Shown here piece by piece: positions 1 to 8,699 of a stretch of DNA of 64,000 nt (positions are counted from its first letter, which is position 1; each line of letters starts with the position of its first letter). This DNA comes from an uncultured Actinomycetes bacterium. GTDB taxonomy: Bacteria; Actinomycetota; Actinomycetes; S36-B12; UBA10799. Under the pieces are notes generated by a model. It was given only the letters and a program-made list of their open reading frames with translations, ran no database searches and had not been told where the DNA came from. The stretch is taken from positions 744,001-808,000 of the forward strand of contig CAMPEQ010000011.1 in NCBI GenBank assembly GCA_946803585.1, read 5' to 3'. The translations under genes and the position numbers were made by a program.

Positions 1-415
1 ATCCTTGAAGGGCTGTAAGAAGTGCACTCGTATAGGCCATATCCTGGGGACCGTCATACACATGCCAACGGTCGGATTCGGCGCCAACACTGGAGATATA
101 ACCGCTGTCAGCAGATCGATCGCGGCGAAGAGCCACTGGTACTTGATATAGCTCGGATTCGTCATCGGGGAAGTCACACCGAATCAGCAACACGGCTAGC
201 TGATTCTCAATCTGAGGCGACGGCAGCGTCGACCCAGCGACTATTCGAAGCTCGCCGCCGCGACCCTTGCTCGCGTACCAGCGTTGGTCGGGCACCCACC
301 GACAAAGTGCGGCTTCGACCTCCGGGAAGTACGGCAGAATTGCGGCAAGTTCGGAGGTCAGGGGAATCGGCACCACTCCAACGTAGTAGCTGCTGGCATC
401 GAGCGATAGACGCAC
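1..415 (-). CDS. mak: Maltokinase, N-terminal part (runs off the left edge)
   Basis: The minus strand stays open from the GTG at 415 to base 1 and encodes the N-terminal cap of an actinobacterial maltokinase (Mak/Pep2), which phosphorylates maltose to maltose-1-phosphate for the GlgE glucan pathway. The diagnostic segment is RWVPDQRWYASKGRG, matching the family signature W(L/V)xxQRW(Y/F)xxK. About 138 codons are present; the kinase domain lies outside the window. I chose GTG 415 because AAGG lies six bases upstream; GTG codons at 376 and 373 are alternatives. It overlaps the end of treZ (stop at 436) closely enough for translational coupling, giving a treY-treZ-mak operon that links trehalose and maltose-phosphate metabolism. 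A maltokinase domain fused to something further downstream cannot be excluded. Confidence 0.8.
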   Translation of the reverse strand, partial: MRLSLDASSYYVGVVPIPLTSELAAILPYFPEVEAALCRWVPDQRWYASKGRGGELRIVAGSTLPSPQIENQLAVLLIRCDFPDDESELYQVPVALRRDRSADSGYISSVGAESDRWHVYDGPQDMAYTSALLTALQG

Positions 416-435
416 GAACAACCTTGATGGTTCGC

Positions 436-2277
436 TTACCTAGCGTGTCCGGTCCGAACGACGCCGCTGGCGCCGGGGGCCATGCTGATTTCCACGTTCC
501 CGTCGCGGTGCTGAGCGTTGAACGATTCCGTCGACGGCCACGCTGCGATCACTGCTGAATCCCCTGCGGGTACTGCAAAAACCTGCGGTTCGTCGCCGAG
601 GTTCGCGCAGCTAAGCCACTCGCCCCGCGAGAGCAGAATCGCCGCGGGAAGGTCATCGTCCGTCGTCGTGATGCTGACGCGCAACCCGCCCGCAGTCTGT
701 GAGCTTGGCGCATCTGTCCCCGCCAAGGCGCTACCAAAGCCCGGATGCTCCCGCCGAAGCCCGAGCAGCGTCCGGTACCAGTTAGCCAGGCACTCGCCAG
801 ACTCGGCGCTGGCTTGCGACCAATCCAATACTGAACGCTCGAACGTTGAGGCCGCTTGTGGATCGGGTACATCTTGGGCCGCCCAGCCGTGGCTTGCAAA
901 CTCACCGCGTCGGCCGTTGGTCACCAACTGCGCGAGCTGCGGATCTGAGAAGTCCGTGAAGAACTGCCACGGGGTCGACGCCGACCATTCCTGGCCCATG
1001 AACAGCATCGGTGTGTAGGGAAGACTCAGCAGGATCGTCGCCGCTGCCGCTTGTGCATCTAGGTCAACGAGGTGAGATAGCCGGTCACCGGTTGCACGAT
1101 TACCGACCTGGTCATGTGTCTGTACCGACACGATGAACCGCCACGGATCGACCAAGGTGAAGTCCACCGGCCGTCCATGGGATCGACCCCGGAAACTAGA
1201 CCACGTTCCGTCGTGCAGGAATGCGCGTTCCAACGTGTAGCAAACTGCCGGGGCAGTGGCGAAGTCGCCGTAGTACCCGACGTCCTCACCGGTGATGAGC
1301 CAGTGCAGAGCGTGGTGCACGTCGTCATCCCATTGAGCCGTGAGTCCGAGGCCACCGTTGTCGACGTCCGTAACGGTCCGCGCATCGTTTCGGTCAGACT
1401 CAGCGGTGACTTCGATGGTTCGGTTGGCGCTAGCGGCCTCCAACCGGACCGCCTCGCCTAGCTCCTCTAAGTAGGTCAGCGCTCGATCGTCAACGAGCTC
1501 GTGGACGGCGTCCATCCGTAGCCCGTCGAGATGGAAGTCGCGGATCCAACCGATCGTCGTATCGATCAGGATAGTGCGCACATCGTCGGAGCCGACATCG
1601 TCAAGATTCACCGCACCGCCCCAAGGAGTCTGGTGTTTGTCGGTGAGTAGTGGGCCGAAGCTGTCCCAGTAGTTACCCGAAGGTCCTAGGTGGTTGTGAA
1701 CGACGTCGAGGATGACCGCGAGCCCGCGTTGGTGGCAGCTATCGACGAATCGGCACAGCGCATCCGGCCCGCCGTAGCTGTCGTTGACCGCGTTGAAAGC
1801 GACACCGTCGTACCCCCACCCACGGCCACCGTCGAATGCCGCCAATGGCATGAGTTCAACGTGGGTGACTCCGAGATCGACGAGCCAATCTAGTCGTGTT
1901 TGCGCAGCATCCAGTGTCCCGACAGAAGTGAAGGTTCCGATGTGTAGCTCGTAGATGCAGCCGGAATCAGCGATCGAGTGGCCACGCCAGTCGTCATCTC
2001 CCCATTGGTACTTGGTGGGATCCCAGTAGCGAGCAGCGTCATGGACTCCGTGGGGCAACCAGCGCGCTAGCGGATCAGGAAAGTTGGTGTCGTCAACGCG
2101 TACCCAGTAGTCGTCGCCGTGCTCAAGTTGGGCCGCTCCTTGAAACCAGCCGTCACTCGCCTCGTCCTTGACCAACGGGTACACCGACCCATCACCGGTC
2201 GTGATTTGGACGCCCGCTGCCCGTGGCGCCCACACCCGAAACGAGCCGTCCTCGGATCTAGTCGGCATCGTGGTCAT
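436..2277 (-). CDS. treZ: Malto-oligosyltrehalose trehalohydrolase
   Basis: This GH13 enzyme (613 residues, usual for TreZ) releases trehalose from the maltooligosyl-trehalose made by TreY, in the cytoplasm. It begins with a carbohydrate-binding fold (FRVWAPRAAGVQI), followed by the barrel motifs LDVVHNHLGPSGN, LDGLRMDAVHEL (nucleophile Asp), VTAESDRND (acid/base Glu) and QTHDQVGNRATGD. Its start lies inside the end of treY with an overlap of 20 bases, so the two are translated from one message. A second Met three codons in is an equally possible start. No treX debranching enzyme is visible here; it may lie beyond the left edge. Confidence 0.96.
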   Translation of the reverse strand: MTTMPTRSEDGSFRVWAPRAAGVQITTGDGSVYPLVKDEASDGWFQGAAQLEHGDDYWVRVDDTNFPDPLARWLPHGVHDAARYWDPTKYQWGDDDWRGHSIADSGCIYELHIGTFTSVGTLDAAQTRLDWLVDLGVTHVELMPLAAFDGGRGWGYDGVAFNAVNDSYGGPDALCRFVDSCHQRGLAVILDVVHNHLGPSGNYWDSFGPLLTDKHQTPWGGAVNLDDVGSDDVRTILIDTTIGWIRDFHLDGLRMDAVHELVDDRALTYLEELGEAVRLEAASANRTIEVTAESDRNDARTVTDVDNGGLGLTAQWDDDVHHALHWLITGEDVGYYGDFATAPAVCYTLERAFLHDGTWSSFRGRSHGRPVDFTLVDPWRFIVSVQTHDQVGNRATGDRLSHLVDLDAQAAAATILLSLPYTPMLFMGQEWSASTPWQFFTDFSDPQLAQLVTNGRRGEFASHGWAAQDVPDPQAASTFERSVLDWSQASAESGECLANWYRTLLGLRREHPGFGSALAGTDAPSSQTAGGLRVSITTTDDDLPAAILLSRGEWLSCANLGDEPQVFAVPAGDSAVIAAWPSTESFNAQHRDGNVEISMAPGASGVVRTGHAR

Positions 2278-4756
2278 TCATCGCAACAGCAGCCTCAGAT
2301 GTAGCCTCAAGAATGGCGACGGGCCAGCCACCAAGGATCTCGTTAAGGGACAGGGGTTGATCACCGCCGCTAACCGTCGCTCCGGTCAGCACATTGAGCC
2401 ATTGCCCTGCAGGTAGTCCAATCCTTGTGGCCTCCAGCGCCGCGGATTCCAGCGCCATGGTGTGACGTAGTGCAAGCGAGACAATCGAATCACCTCGCAG
2501 ATACGCGATGACATGATTGGCGGCATCGCCATTAGCGACAAGTGGAACGTACGAACCGGCGGGACCGACTGCGTCGGGATGGCGTCCACGCAACTGCAGA
2601 CCTTCGACACTCACACGCATCTTGGCCGCATCGTGATCGGCGTAGGGGTCGGAGATCCCGGCCTGGCTTCGGTCGTAGATCCCTTGTAGAACGTCCGCAT
2701 CGAGGGGGCGTCGGTTGTCCGGATCAACCAGACTTAGATCGACCGTCTCGCAACCTTGATAGGTATCGGGAACACCCGGCATGAACAACTGCAGGGCACG
2801 CTGGCCAAGGGAGTTGGCGACGAATCCCGGTTTGAGGTGGGCAGTGGCTAAGCGGAAGGACTCCATCAACGTGGCATTGTCGTAGACCGCATCGAGGTAG
2901 TCCGATAGTGCCGCCTCGTACACCTCGTTCGGTTCGACCCAGGAGGTGTAGACCTTGGCCTCTCGGACTGCCTTAATCAAATAGGCGCCCATGCGTTCTC
3001 GATCGATCGGCCAGGTGCCGACCATCGTTTGCCAGAGCAACCACTCGGTACGGGCATCACGCAGTTTTGGTACCTCGGATTCAGTCACCTCGCCGCTGAG
3101 ATCGTCGAACTCCAACGGCCCGCTGAGGTACTGCCAGTCCTGAATCCAGCCGAGCCACTTCTCTGGCACTTCGCTAAAGACGTTGATCCGGGCACGGACG
3201 TCTTCGCTTCGCTTGGTGTCGTGGGTCGAGAGGGTGTTCATCGTTCCCGGCATTGCCGCCTTGCGGTCCAAGCACCATCGGTGGAAGGCATCGAGTTCAA
3301 CTCCGAAGACATCGGGCTCGGCGCCCACATCGCACAGCGATGCGACCGGGAACCATCGGTAGGACGCGGTGTCTTCCACTCCTTTTGCCAATACCGGCCC
3401 GGACGTTTGTTGGAAGCGAACAACAAAGTCATCGATTGTTTCCGAGCGCCCAAGTTGGCCGCTAGCCATAGCTTGAAGTAGGCCGATTTCTGCTGCACGA
3501 TGCGGTAGGGACTCACACGCAGCAGTGGCCGCAGTGGTGAGTTGCTCGGAGCTGATCAGTGGGATCGGATGGCCCGGTCGAACGTAGGCGCGGTACACCT
3601 CCATATGAGCAAGGAACTCGGTGAGACCCTCCGTCAGCCCTTTGAGGGAGTAGTCCTTCCACCGCACATTGGTCTGGCAGGCGGAGTGTGCCAATGCCGC
3701 GAGGCGGTGTAGTTCGGAGAAGAGGATTGTTGAGAGGACCTCTTTTTTGGCGGCGAATGCGACCTGTGGCCAGTCGGCGAACTCACCAGTGATCTCGGCG
3801 AACGCGCTGCGCATGACACCGGCACCTTCCGGCTCGCAAAACAGCGCCGTCAAGATGGATGCCGCCCCGTACCCGGTCGTCCCAACGCAATCCCAGGAGG
3901 TAGGCAACGTCTCGCCTGGAGCCAAGATCTTCTCGACCACTACCCAGGGCTGGTCACCGGCAGCCGCCAAGGACGCCAAGTAACCCTCGGGATCGGCTAG
4001 CCCATCTGGATGATCGATACGCAAACCGGTAATAGTGCCGTCGGCGATGAGACGCAGGAGGACCTCGTGGGTGCGGATGAAGACCTCGGGATCCTCGACC
4101 CGAATCGCCACCAATGTGTCGACATCGAAGAATCGGCGGTAGTTGAGTTCCTCTCCGGCGATCTGCCAATAGGCCAGCCGGTAGTACGCGGCGGCAAGTA
4201 GTTCTTCGATTGACAGCGATGCGGTTCCGCTGCGGATCGGCAGCTCATGGTCGAAGTACCGCAGAATCGGCTCTCCGCCCGGACCGCCGGATGGATCGAC
4301 TACCAGGTCCCCAGCATCAATAATCTCGTCGATCCGGGCGCCCAGGATTGGCAACAGAATCGGTTGACCGTGTGATGGATCGATATCGAACCATTGGGCA
4401 AACGGCGACTCGGGGCCGTCACGAAGAACCGACCACAGGGCGGGATTCAGCGACTCGGGGGTGGGAAGGGCGACGTGATTGGGTACGACGTCCACGACGA
4501 TTCCGATTCCGCGTTGCGATAGCCGCGCGGCGGCCGCGATGAACGCATCCTCGCCGCCGAGATCCAGACTGATCCGCGAGTGATCGACAACGTCGTAACC
4601 ATGTTGGGAACCGGGAACCGCCTGCAGGATCGGCGATAGGTAGGCGTTGGTCACACCGAGCTTGGCGAGGTAGTCAGCAAACTTGCCGAGCTCGGCGAAG
4701 CCAACGTCCGGCGTCAACTGAAACCGGTAGGTCGCCTCGGGCGTCGGGTTGTCCAC
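2258..4756 (-). CDS. treY: Malto-oligosyltrehalose synthase
   Basis: TreY rearranges the reducing-end alpha-1,4 bond of maltodextrin to alpha,alpha-1,1, the first step of TreY-TreZ trehalose synthesis. The 832-residue protein has the GH13 motifs LSPILQAVPGSQHGYD, VVDVVPNHVALP, GLRIDHPDGLADPEGYL, VVEKILAPGE and LSTHDTKRSEDVRARI, all characteristic of TreY. The start is GTG, preceded by CGGAG at very short spacing. It is the first gene of the minus-strand treY-treZ-mak operon. The 90 bases upstream, up to ctlX, must hold the promoter; a TAGAAC lies five bases before the GTG but is not a convincing -10 box. Confidence 0.96.
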   Translation of the reverse strand: MDNPTPEATYRFQLTPDVGFAELGKFADYLAKLGVTNAYLSPILQAVPGSQHGYDVVDHSRISLDLGGEDAFIAAAARLSQRGIGIVVDVVPNHVALPTPESLNPALWSVLRDGPESPFAQWFDIDPSHGQPILLPILGARIDEIIDAGDLVVDPSGGPGGEPILRYFDHELPIRSGTASLSIEELLAAAYYRLAYWQIAGEELNYRRFFDVDTLVAIRVEDPEVFIRTHEVLLRLIADGTITGLRIDHPDGLADPEGYLASLAAAGDQPWVVVEKILAPGETLPTSWDCVGTTGYGAASILTALFCEPEGAGVMRSAFAEITGEFADWPQVAFAAKKEVLSTILFSELHRLAALAHSACQTNVRWKDYSLKGLTEGLTEFLAHMEVYRAYVRPGHPIPLISSEQLTTAATAACESLPHRAAEIGLLQAMASGQLGRSETIDDFVVRFQQTSGPVLAKGVEDTASYRWFPVASLCDVGAEPDVFGVELDAFHRWCLDRKAAMPGTMNTLSTHDTKRSEDVRARINVFSEVPEKWLGWIQDWQYLSGPLEFDDLSGEVTESEVPKLRDARTEWLLWQTMVGTWPIDRERMGAYLIKAVREAKVYTSWVEPNEVYEAALSDYLDAVYDNATLMESFRLATAHLKPGFVANSLGQRALQLFMPGVPDTYQGCETVDLSLVDPDNRRPLDADVLQGIYDRSQAGISDPYADHDAAKMRVSVEGLQLRGRHPDAVGPAGSYVPLVANGDAANHVIAYLRGDSIVSLALRHTMALESAALEATRIGLPAGQWLNVLTGATVSGGDQPLSLNEILGGWPVAILEATSEAAVAMNDHDAD

Positions 4757-4846
4757 GCTCCGTTCTATCAGCTAGGACCCCCGCAGAGCTATTGCTGGGA
4801 TTGTTAGCTACCACCGTTCGTGCTTGAGTGGCGGCAACCGCAGGTA

Positions 4847-5773
4847 CTAGAAGATCTCGGAGATCATGCAGCGAACAGATCCGCCACCGTAGGCCTCGAT
4901 GGTGTGAACATCGCCTACGAGGATCTCACTGGTCTTCTCGATCTCTGCCTTCTGATCGTCGGTGAGGACGTTGAAGGTGGAGTGGGTCATGACCGTGTAG
5001 TGCTGGTCATCGTCTCCGATGAGCTCGATCTCATTACCGGCGAAGTTATCGATCTCCTCCTCGGAGACGTCGAGGATCTCCTTACCGCTCTCGGTCAACT
5101 CGTCGACAACCATCTTCCGCTCGTCGGCATCGTCGATCGCGTCGAGGCAGACGACGGCGTACTTCTCGCCAATCGCCATCATGACGTTGGTGTGGTAGAT
5201 CGCCACCCGCTGTTCCCGGTAGGACTGGAACCCGTGGAACGCGATCGCCTTGAATCCGAAGTCTTTGCAGAACTGCTTGAATAAGCCCTCGTCCGCGCGC
5301 TGTGACAGACAGCAGTACGCCTTCTTATTGGCCCGATCTAGCACCATCGCTCCGGTGCCCTCAAGGAAGCGGCCGTCCTTCTCGTAGTCGGTGTAGTCAA
5401 TGATCTCAAGCTTCTTGCGGTCCATCGTCTCGATGAGACTTCCGACAAACTTGATTCGCTCGAGTCGGCGGTCCTCGGCGAACATCGGGCAGAGGACGAG
5501 TTTGTCGCCTTCAAGGGAGACGAACCAGTTATTGGGGAAGATGCTGTCAGGGGTTGAATAGACGGCATTGTTGTCCTGGATGACATGGACATTGATGCCC
5601 TTGCTACGAAGTTTGTCGACGAAGCCATCGAACTCGATGAGTGCTTTTGCTTGCACGATGTCGTGTTTCTCGCCCAGGTTCTTCTGGAAGAAGTCGTTTG
5701 CCGCCGTCTCAGTGTTGAAGTAGAACGCGCTCGGGCGCACCATGGCGATGTGGTTGGTGATCTGTCGATTCAT
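4847..5773 (-). CDS. ctlX: Citrulline/arginine deiminase-like amidinohydrolase, CtlX family
   Basis: This is a guanidino-modifying (pentein-fold) enzyme of about 308 residues matching the CtlX/arginine-deiminase-related family, which is linked to citrulline or arginine breakdown. Visible motifs are SIFPNNWFVSLEG near residue 75, GRFLEGTGAMVLDR, a THSTFN segment, and the C-terminal AYGGGSVRCMISEIF carrying the expected catalytic Cys. The start is set by GGAGG seven bases before ATG 5773; an upstream in-frame extension lacks a ribosome site and overlaps the divergent yciO promoter. The protein is much richer in Lys, Asn, Ile and Glu than its neighbours, suggesting transfer from a lower-GC donor. 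The substrate is inferred from family only. Confidence 0.85.
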   Translation of the reverse strand: MNRQITNHIAMVRPSAFYFNTETAANDFFQKNLGEKHDIVQAKALIEFDGFVDKLRSKGINVHVIQDNNAVYSTPDSIFPNNWFVSLEGDKLVLCPMFAEDRRLERIKFVGSLIETMDRKKLEIIDYTDYEKDGRFLEGTGAMVLDRANKKAYCCLSQRADEGLFKQFCKDFGFKAIAFHGFQSYREQRVAIYHTNVMMAIGEKYAVVCLDAIDDADERKMVVDELTESGKEILDVSEEEIDNFAGNEIELIGDDDQHYTVMTHSTFNVLTDDQKAEIEKTSEILVGDVHTIEAYGGGSVRCMISEIF

Positions 5774-5903
5774 CTGTAGTACCTCCGATTCGAACGTAAC
5801 AATCCCTCGCCGAGGTCGCCAAATGTGCGCGCAGACGGGCGATCGATCCTTCCGTTCCTGGCAGGTTAGGCACCAGCCCGCCGAGTTGACTATCGTTGGC
5901 TTC

Positions 5904-6524
5904 ATGGCCCGACTTTTCGAGATCCATCCGGTCGATCCGCAAGCGCGGCTCGTATCGGAAGTTGTCCGCGTACTGCGCGACGGTGGAGTGATCGCCTACC
6001 CGACGGACTCCGGCTACGCACTCGGCTGGAGCCTCGGCAATGGCGCCGCGATCGCTAGGATCAAACAGCTGCGAGAGCTGGACGACACCCACCATTTCAC
6101 TTTGGTGTGTCATGACCTCGGCCAACTCAGCCAGTTCGTCGAGATGTCGAATCCGGTGTTTCGGGCAATCAAGGCGGCGACACCGGGGCCCTACACCTTC
6201 ATTCTCCCAGCAACCAAGGTGGTTCCTAAGAAGCTCCTGAGTCCAAAGCGACGGACAGTCGGGGCTCGAATCCCCGATAACAAGGTGGCTCAAGCGTTGG
6301 TTGCCGAACTTGGCGAACCGCTCATGTCCAGCACCTTGCTGTTACCCGGCGATGATGAACCGCTCTTCGAGGGGTGGATGGTCAACGACCGTGTCGGTTC
6401 TGCCGTCGACGCGGTGGTGGACGCTGGTGAGTGCTCATCACAGCCGACAACCGTCGTCGATCTGACGAGCGCGGTGGCCGAAGTCCTTCGACTGGGAGCA
6501 GGCGACGTAGCACCGTTCGAGTGA
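5904..6524 (+). CDS. yciO: YciO-type Sua5/YrdC family protein
   Basis: The 206-residue product aligns throughout with E. coli YciO, including PTDSGYALG, TPGPYTFILPATKVVP, RRTVGARIPDN, LGEPLMSST and QPTTVVDLTS. YciO/Sua5/YrdC proteins make threonylcarbamoyl-AMP for the t6A modification of tRNA or resemble enzymes that do; YciO proper is the less well understood branch. ATG 5904 gives the same N-terminus as E. coli. A TATCGT box lies seven bases before it with no ribosome site between, so the mRNA is probably leaderless. It is divergent from ctlX and stands alone. Confidence 0.92.
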   Translation: MARLFEIHPVDPQARLVSEVVRVLRDGGVIAYPTDSGYALGWSLGNGAAIARIKQLRELDDTHHFTLVCHDLGQLSQFVEMSNPVFRAIKAATPGPYTFILPATKVVPKKLLSPKRRTVGARIPDNKVAQALVAELGEPLMSSTLLLPGDDEPLFEGWMVNDRVGSAVDAVVDAGECSSQPTTVVDLTSAVAEVLRLGAGDVAPFE

Positions 6525-6591
6525 TCGCACTCAGTCGCGCCAGCTCCGCAACTCCGCGCGACTCCTGCTAGCTCGGATGGGAAGCTAGTGA

Positions 6592-8421
6592 GTGTCGATC
6601 TTTCGGATAGCGGGCTCCCTGCTCCTCGCACTGGCGCTGATGGTGCTCGCTGGCGCAGCCGCGATCACTCCGGTGCACGCAGCCGATCCGTTGAAGATCC
6701 TCATCATCAACTCATGGGCGCAGGACATCCCCTGGAGCCAGCAGTTCATGCAGGGCTTCGAATCTGCCAATAAGGCAAGTGGAGTACCGACGGAGCTCTA
6801 TGTCGAGTACCTCGACTCCGCTAGGTTCAATTCGCCCGCGGACCAGAGCGAGTTCATCGATCGGATGGAGGCCAAGTACTCCACCATCGAGCTCGACTAC
6901 GTGGTCGCGGAGAGCCTGCCCGCCGCTACGACCCTTGATGAGCACCCGGATTTCCTCGAAGATGTCCCACGAGTCGCCGTTACCTCTGGGGCCGCTGCAG
7001 TGACAACGGCCGACGTCACTGTTCCGGTCAAGTCGGACTACGTTGCCTCGATCGAGGAGATGCTCAGGGTTGGCAATCCCAGCGAACTCGTGGTGATCGC
7101 CGATAGCCAGTCACCCGGTGGGCAGGAACGGCTCGAGGAGTTTACCGCCGCGCTGCAGGAGGTAGCCCCCGATCTACCCGTGCGATTTGACGTGAATGAG
7201 TCAGTCAGTCATTCCGCCGAGTCGCTGGCCCAGCTTCCCCCAGATGCTGCCGTCTACTATCTGCTGGTCTTCCAGGACGCCGACGGGACGCCAGCAAGCC
7301 CGTTCACCACTCTCCAACAGCTTAGCGACGCCAGCACTGCGCCGATCTTCAGCAACTGGGGCGTTCTCGCCGGACACGGCTTGGTGGGTGGGTACTTGAT
7401 CTCACCGATTCGTGTTGGTGAGGTTACGTGGGACACGATCAATGCCCTCAATACTGGACAGCCCGTGCCGGAAGTCCAGGCTGCTGATACCTATCGCTAT
7501 GTCTACGACTGGCGTCAACTTGACCGCTTCAACCTGGCTAGTGCCGAGCTTCAGGCGGGCACAGATCTGCGGTTCTACCAGTCAACCTTCTGGGAGAAGA
7601 ACTCGCTGGTCATCATCATCACACTGACGGTGTTGGCGGTTCTGGCGCTGCTGTCGCTGTTACTTGCCGTCACGAATCGACGCCTTAGCCGTCAGCAGGA
7701 GATCCTCGAATCCGCCGTGGTGGACCGAACGGCGAAGCTGGCTAGCGCTAACAAGGAGCTTGAGCAGTTCGCCTATGTTGCTAGCCACGACCTACGTGCT
7801 CCGCTACGGACAATCGGTAGCTTCGCCGAGTTGCTGGCGGCTGATATCGAAGACGGAGTTGTCACGGAGGAAGTTCGTGAGTCACTGCAAGAGATCACTG
7901 GTGGAGTTGAACGGATGCAAGCGCTGATTGGCGCCCTGCTCGACTACTCGCGACTGGGCGGAGAATCCCCACCGTCAGTTCAAAAGGTCGGTGACAGCGT
8001 GGATGCGGCTCTGCGACTGGTTCAGGCGGACCTGGATGAGGCCGATGCCAAACTGGTGATCGAAATTCCATCGGAGCTCTCGTGGAGCGTTGGTGATTCC
8101 TTTGTCAGTTCCGGCCTAGTCAACGTGATCCAGAACTCGATCAAGTACCGCTCACCCGATCGAGTGCTCGAGCTCGAGATCGGAGCAAGGGCGGTCAACG
8201 AGACGATTGCATTCACTGTGACCGACAACGGAACGGGGATCGCACCGGATCAGTTAGATCGCGCAACCAATATGTTCCAACGCCTCACCACTGAGCACGA
8301 TGGACTCGGAATCGGACTGGCCAGTGTCCAGCGCACCGTTAAGCTCAATAACGGAACCCTTCAACTTGATAGTGATGGCCATTCGTACACGACGGTTCGT
8401 ATTGAAATCTCGAAAGTCTGA
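6592..8421 (+). CDS. Membrane sensor histidine kinase with ABC-type substrate-binding sensor domain
   Basis: The 609-residue protein has, in order, a signal peptide (about 1-30), an extracytoplasmic region resembling the periplasmic-binding ABC_sub_bind fold (about 35-325, beginning LKILIINSWAQDIPWSQQF), a membrane helix (about 338-362), a HisKA dimerisation helix with phospho-acceptor His399 in ASHDLRAPLR, and a HATPase domain with N box (NVIQNSIKYR), G1 (DNGTGIAP) and G2 (GLGIGLASV). It would phosphorylate itself on binding a small ligand or in response to a redox/envelope cue. GTG 6592 follows GGGAAG at good spacing. No response regulator gene lies next to it, so its partner is unknown. 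It is followed at once by a peroxidase remnant. Confidence 0.88.
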   Translation: MSIFRIAGSLLLALALMVLAGAAAITPVHAADPLKILIINSWAQDIPWSQQFMQGFESANKASGVPTELYVEYLDSARFNSPADQSEFIDRMEAKYSTIELDYVVAESLPAATTLDEHPDFLEDVPRVAVTSGAAAVTTADVTVPVKSDYVASIEEMLRVGNPSELVVIADSQSPGGQERLEEFTAALQEVAPDLPVRFDVNESVSHSAESLAQLPPDAAVYYLLVFQDADGTPASPFTTLQQLSDASTAPIFSNWGVLAGHGLVGGYLISPIRVGEVTWDTINALNTGQPVPEVQAADTYRYVYDWRQLDRFNLASAELQAGTDLRFYQSTFWEKNSLVIIITLTVLAVLALLSLLLAVTNRRLSRQQEILESAVVDRTAKLASANKELEQFAYVASHDLRAPLRTIGSFAELLAADIEDGVVTEEVRESLQEITGGVERMQALIGALLDYSRLGGESPPSVQKVGDSVDAALRLVQADLDEADAKLVIEIPSELSWSVGDSFVSSGLVNVIQNSIKYRSPDRVLELEIGARAVNETIAFTVTDNGTGIAPDQLDRATNMFQRLTTEHDGLGIGLASVQRTVKLNNGTLQLDSDGHSYTTVRIEISKV

Positions 8422-8435
8422 TCAGTGCTGGATGT

Positions 8436-8639
8436 TTGGCACCTGGACCGCTGTTCGCAAGAAATATCGCCGACCAGTTCACGCGCCTGCGTGACGGTGA
8501 CCGCCTCTACTTTGAGAACCAACTCGCAGGCAAGGAACGTGCTCGAATCCGCGATACGACCCTGGCCAAGGTGATTCGGGCGAACACCTCGCTAACCAAC
8601 CTCCAGCGCAACGTCTTCTTCTGGCACGAGCGTGGGTAG
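8436..8639 (+). pseudogene. Remnant: C-terminal end of an animal-type haem peroxidase
   Basis: This frame encodes 67 codons from a TTG, including IADQFTRLRDGDRLYFEN, then IRDTTLAKVIRANTSLTN and LQRNVFF. These are the closing motifs of bacterial members of the animal haem peroxidase (peroxinectin/cyclooxygenase-like) superfamily, normally the last 60-70 residues of proteins of 500 residues or more. The catalytic His, haem ligands and the rest of the domain are absent, and the segment begins 14 bases after the histidine kinase stop, so it is most simply the 3' scar of a deleted gene. I see no credible ribosome site. A functional miniature protein is possible but unlikely. Confidence 0.72.
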
Positions 8640-8655
8640 GCGGGTTGAGGCGTAG

Positions 8656-8693
8656 AGCAGACTGGTCCACTGGTAGGACCAGTCTGCTAGGGT
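8656..8693 (+). promoter_or_regulatory. GntR operator (FadR-type) and leaderless promoter
   Basis: AGCAGACTGGTCC (8656-8668) and GGACCAGTCTGCT (8676-8688) form a perfect 13-bp inverted repeat with a 7-base spacer. Nested in it is ACTGGTAGGACCAGT (8669-8683), a perfect 6-3-6 palindrome containing TGGTNNNACCA, the form bound by FadR-subfamily GntR proteins. A TAGGGT -10 box (8688-8693) lies six bases before ATG 8700, so operator and promoter overlap and the gene is probably autoregulated. Regulator identity is inferred from adjacency. Confidence 0.72.
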
Positions 8694-8699
8694 CGGCGC

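Noticed and set aside
22-558. A plus-strand frame of 178 codons at the left edge
   Set aside because: The minus strand there encodes recognisable maltokinase and the end of treZ; the plus-strand product is Arg-rich nonsense.
4820-5284. A plus-strand frame opposite ctlX with a regular Val/Asp/Leu-rich product
   Set aside because: Antisense image of ctlX, whose catalytic motifs and ribosome site are clear.
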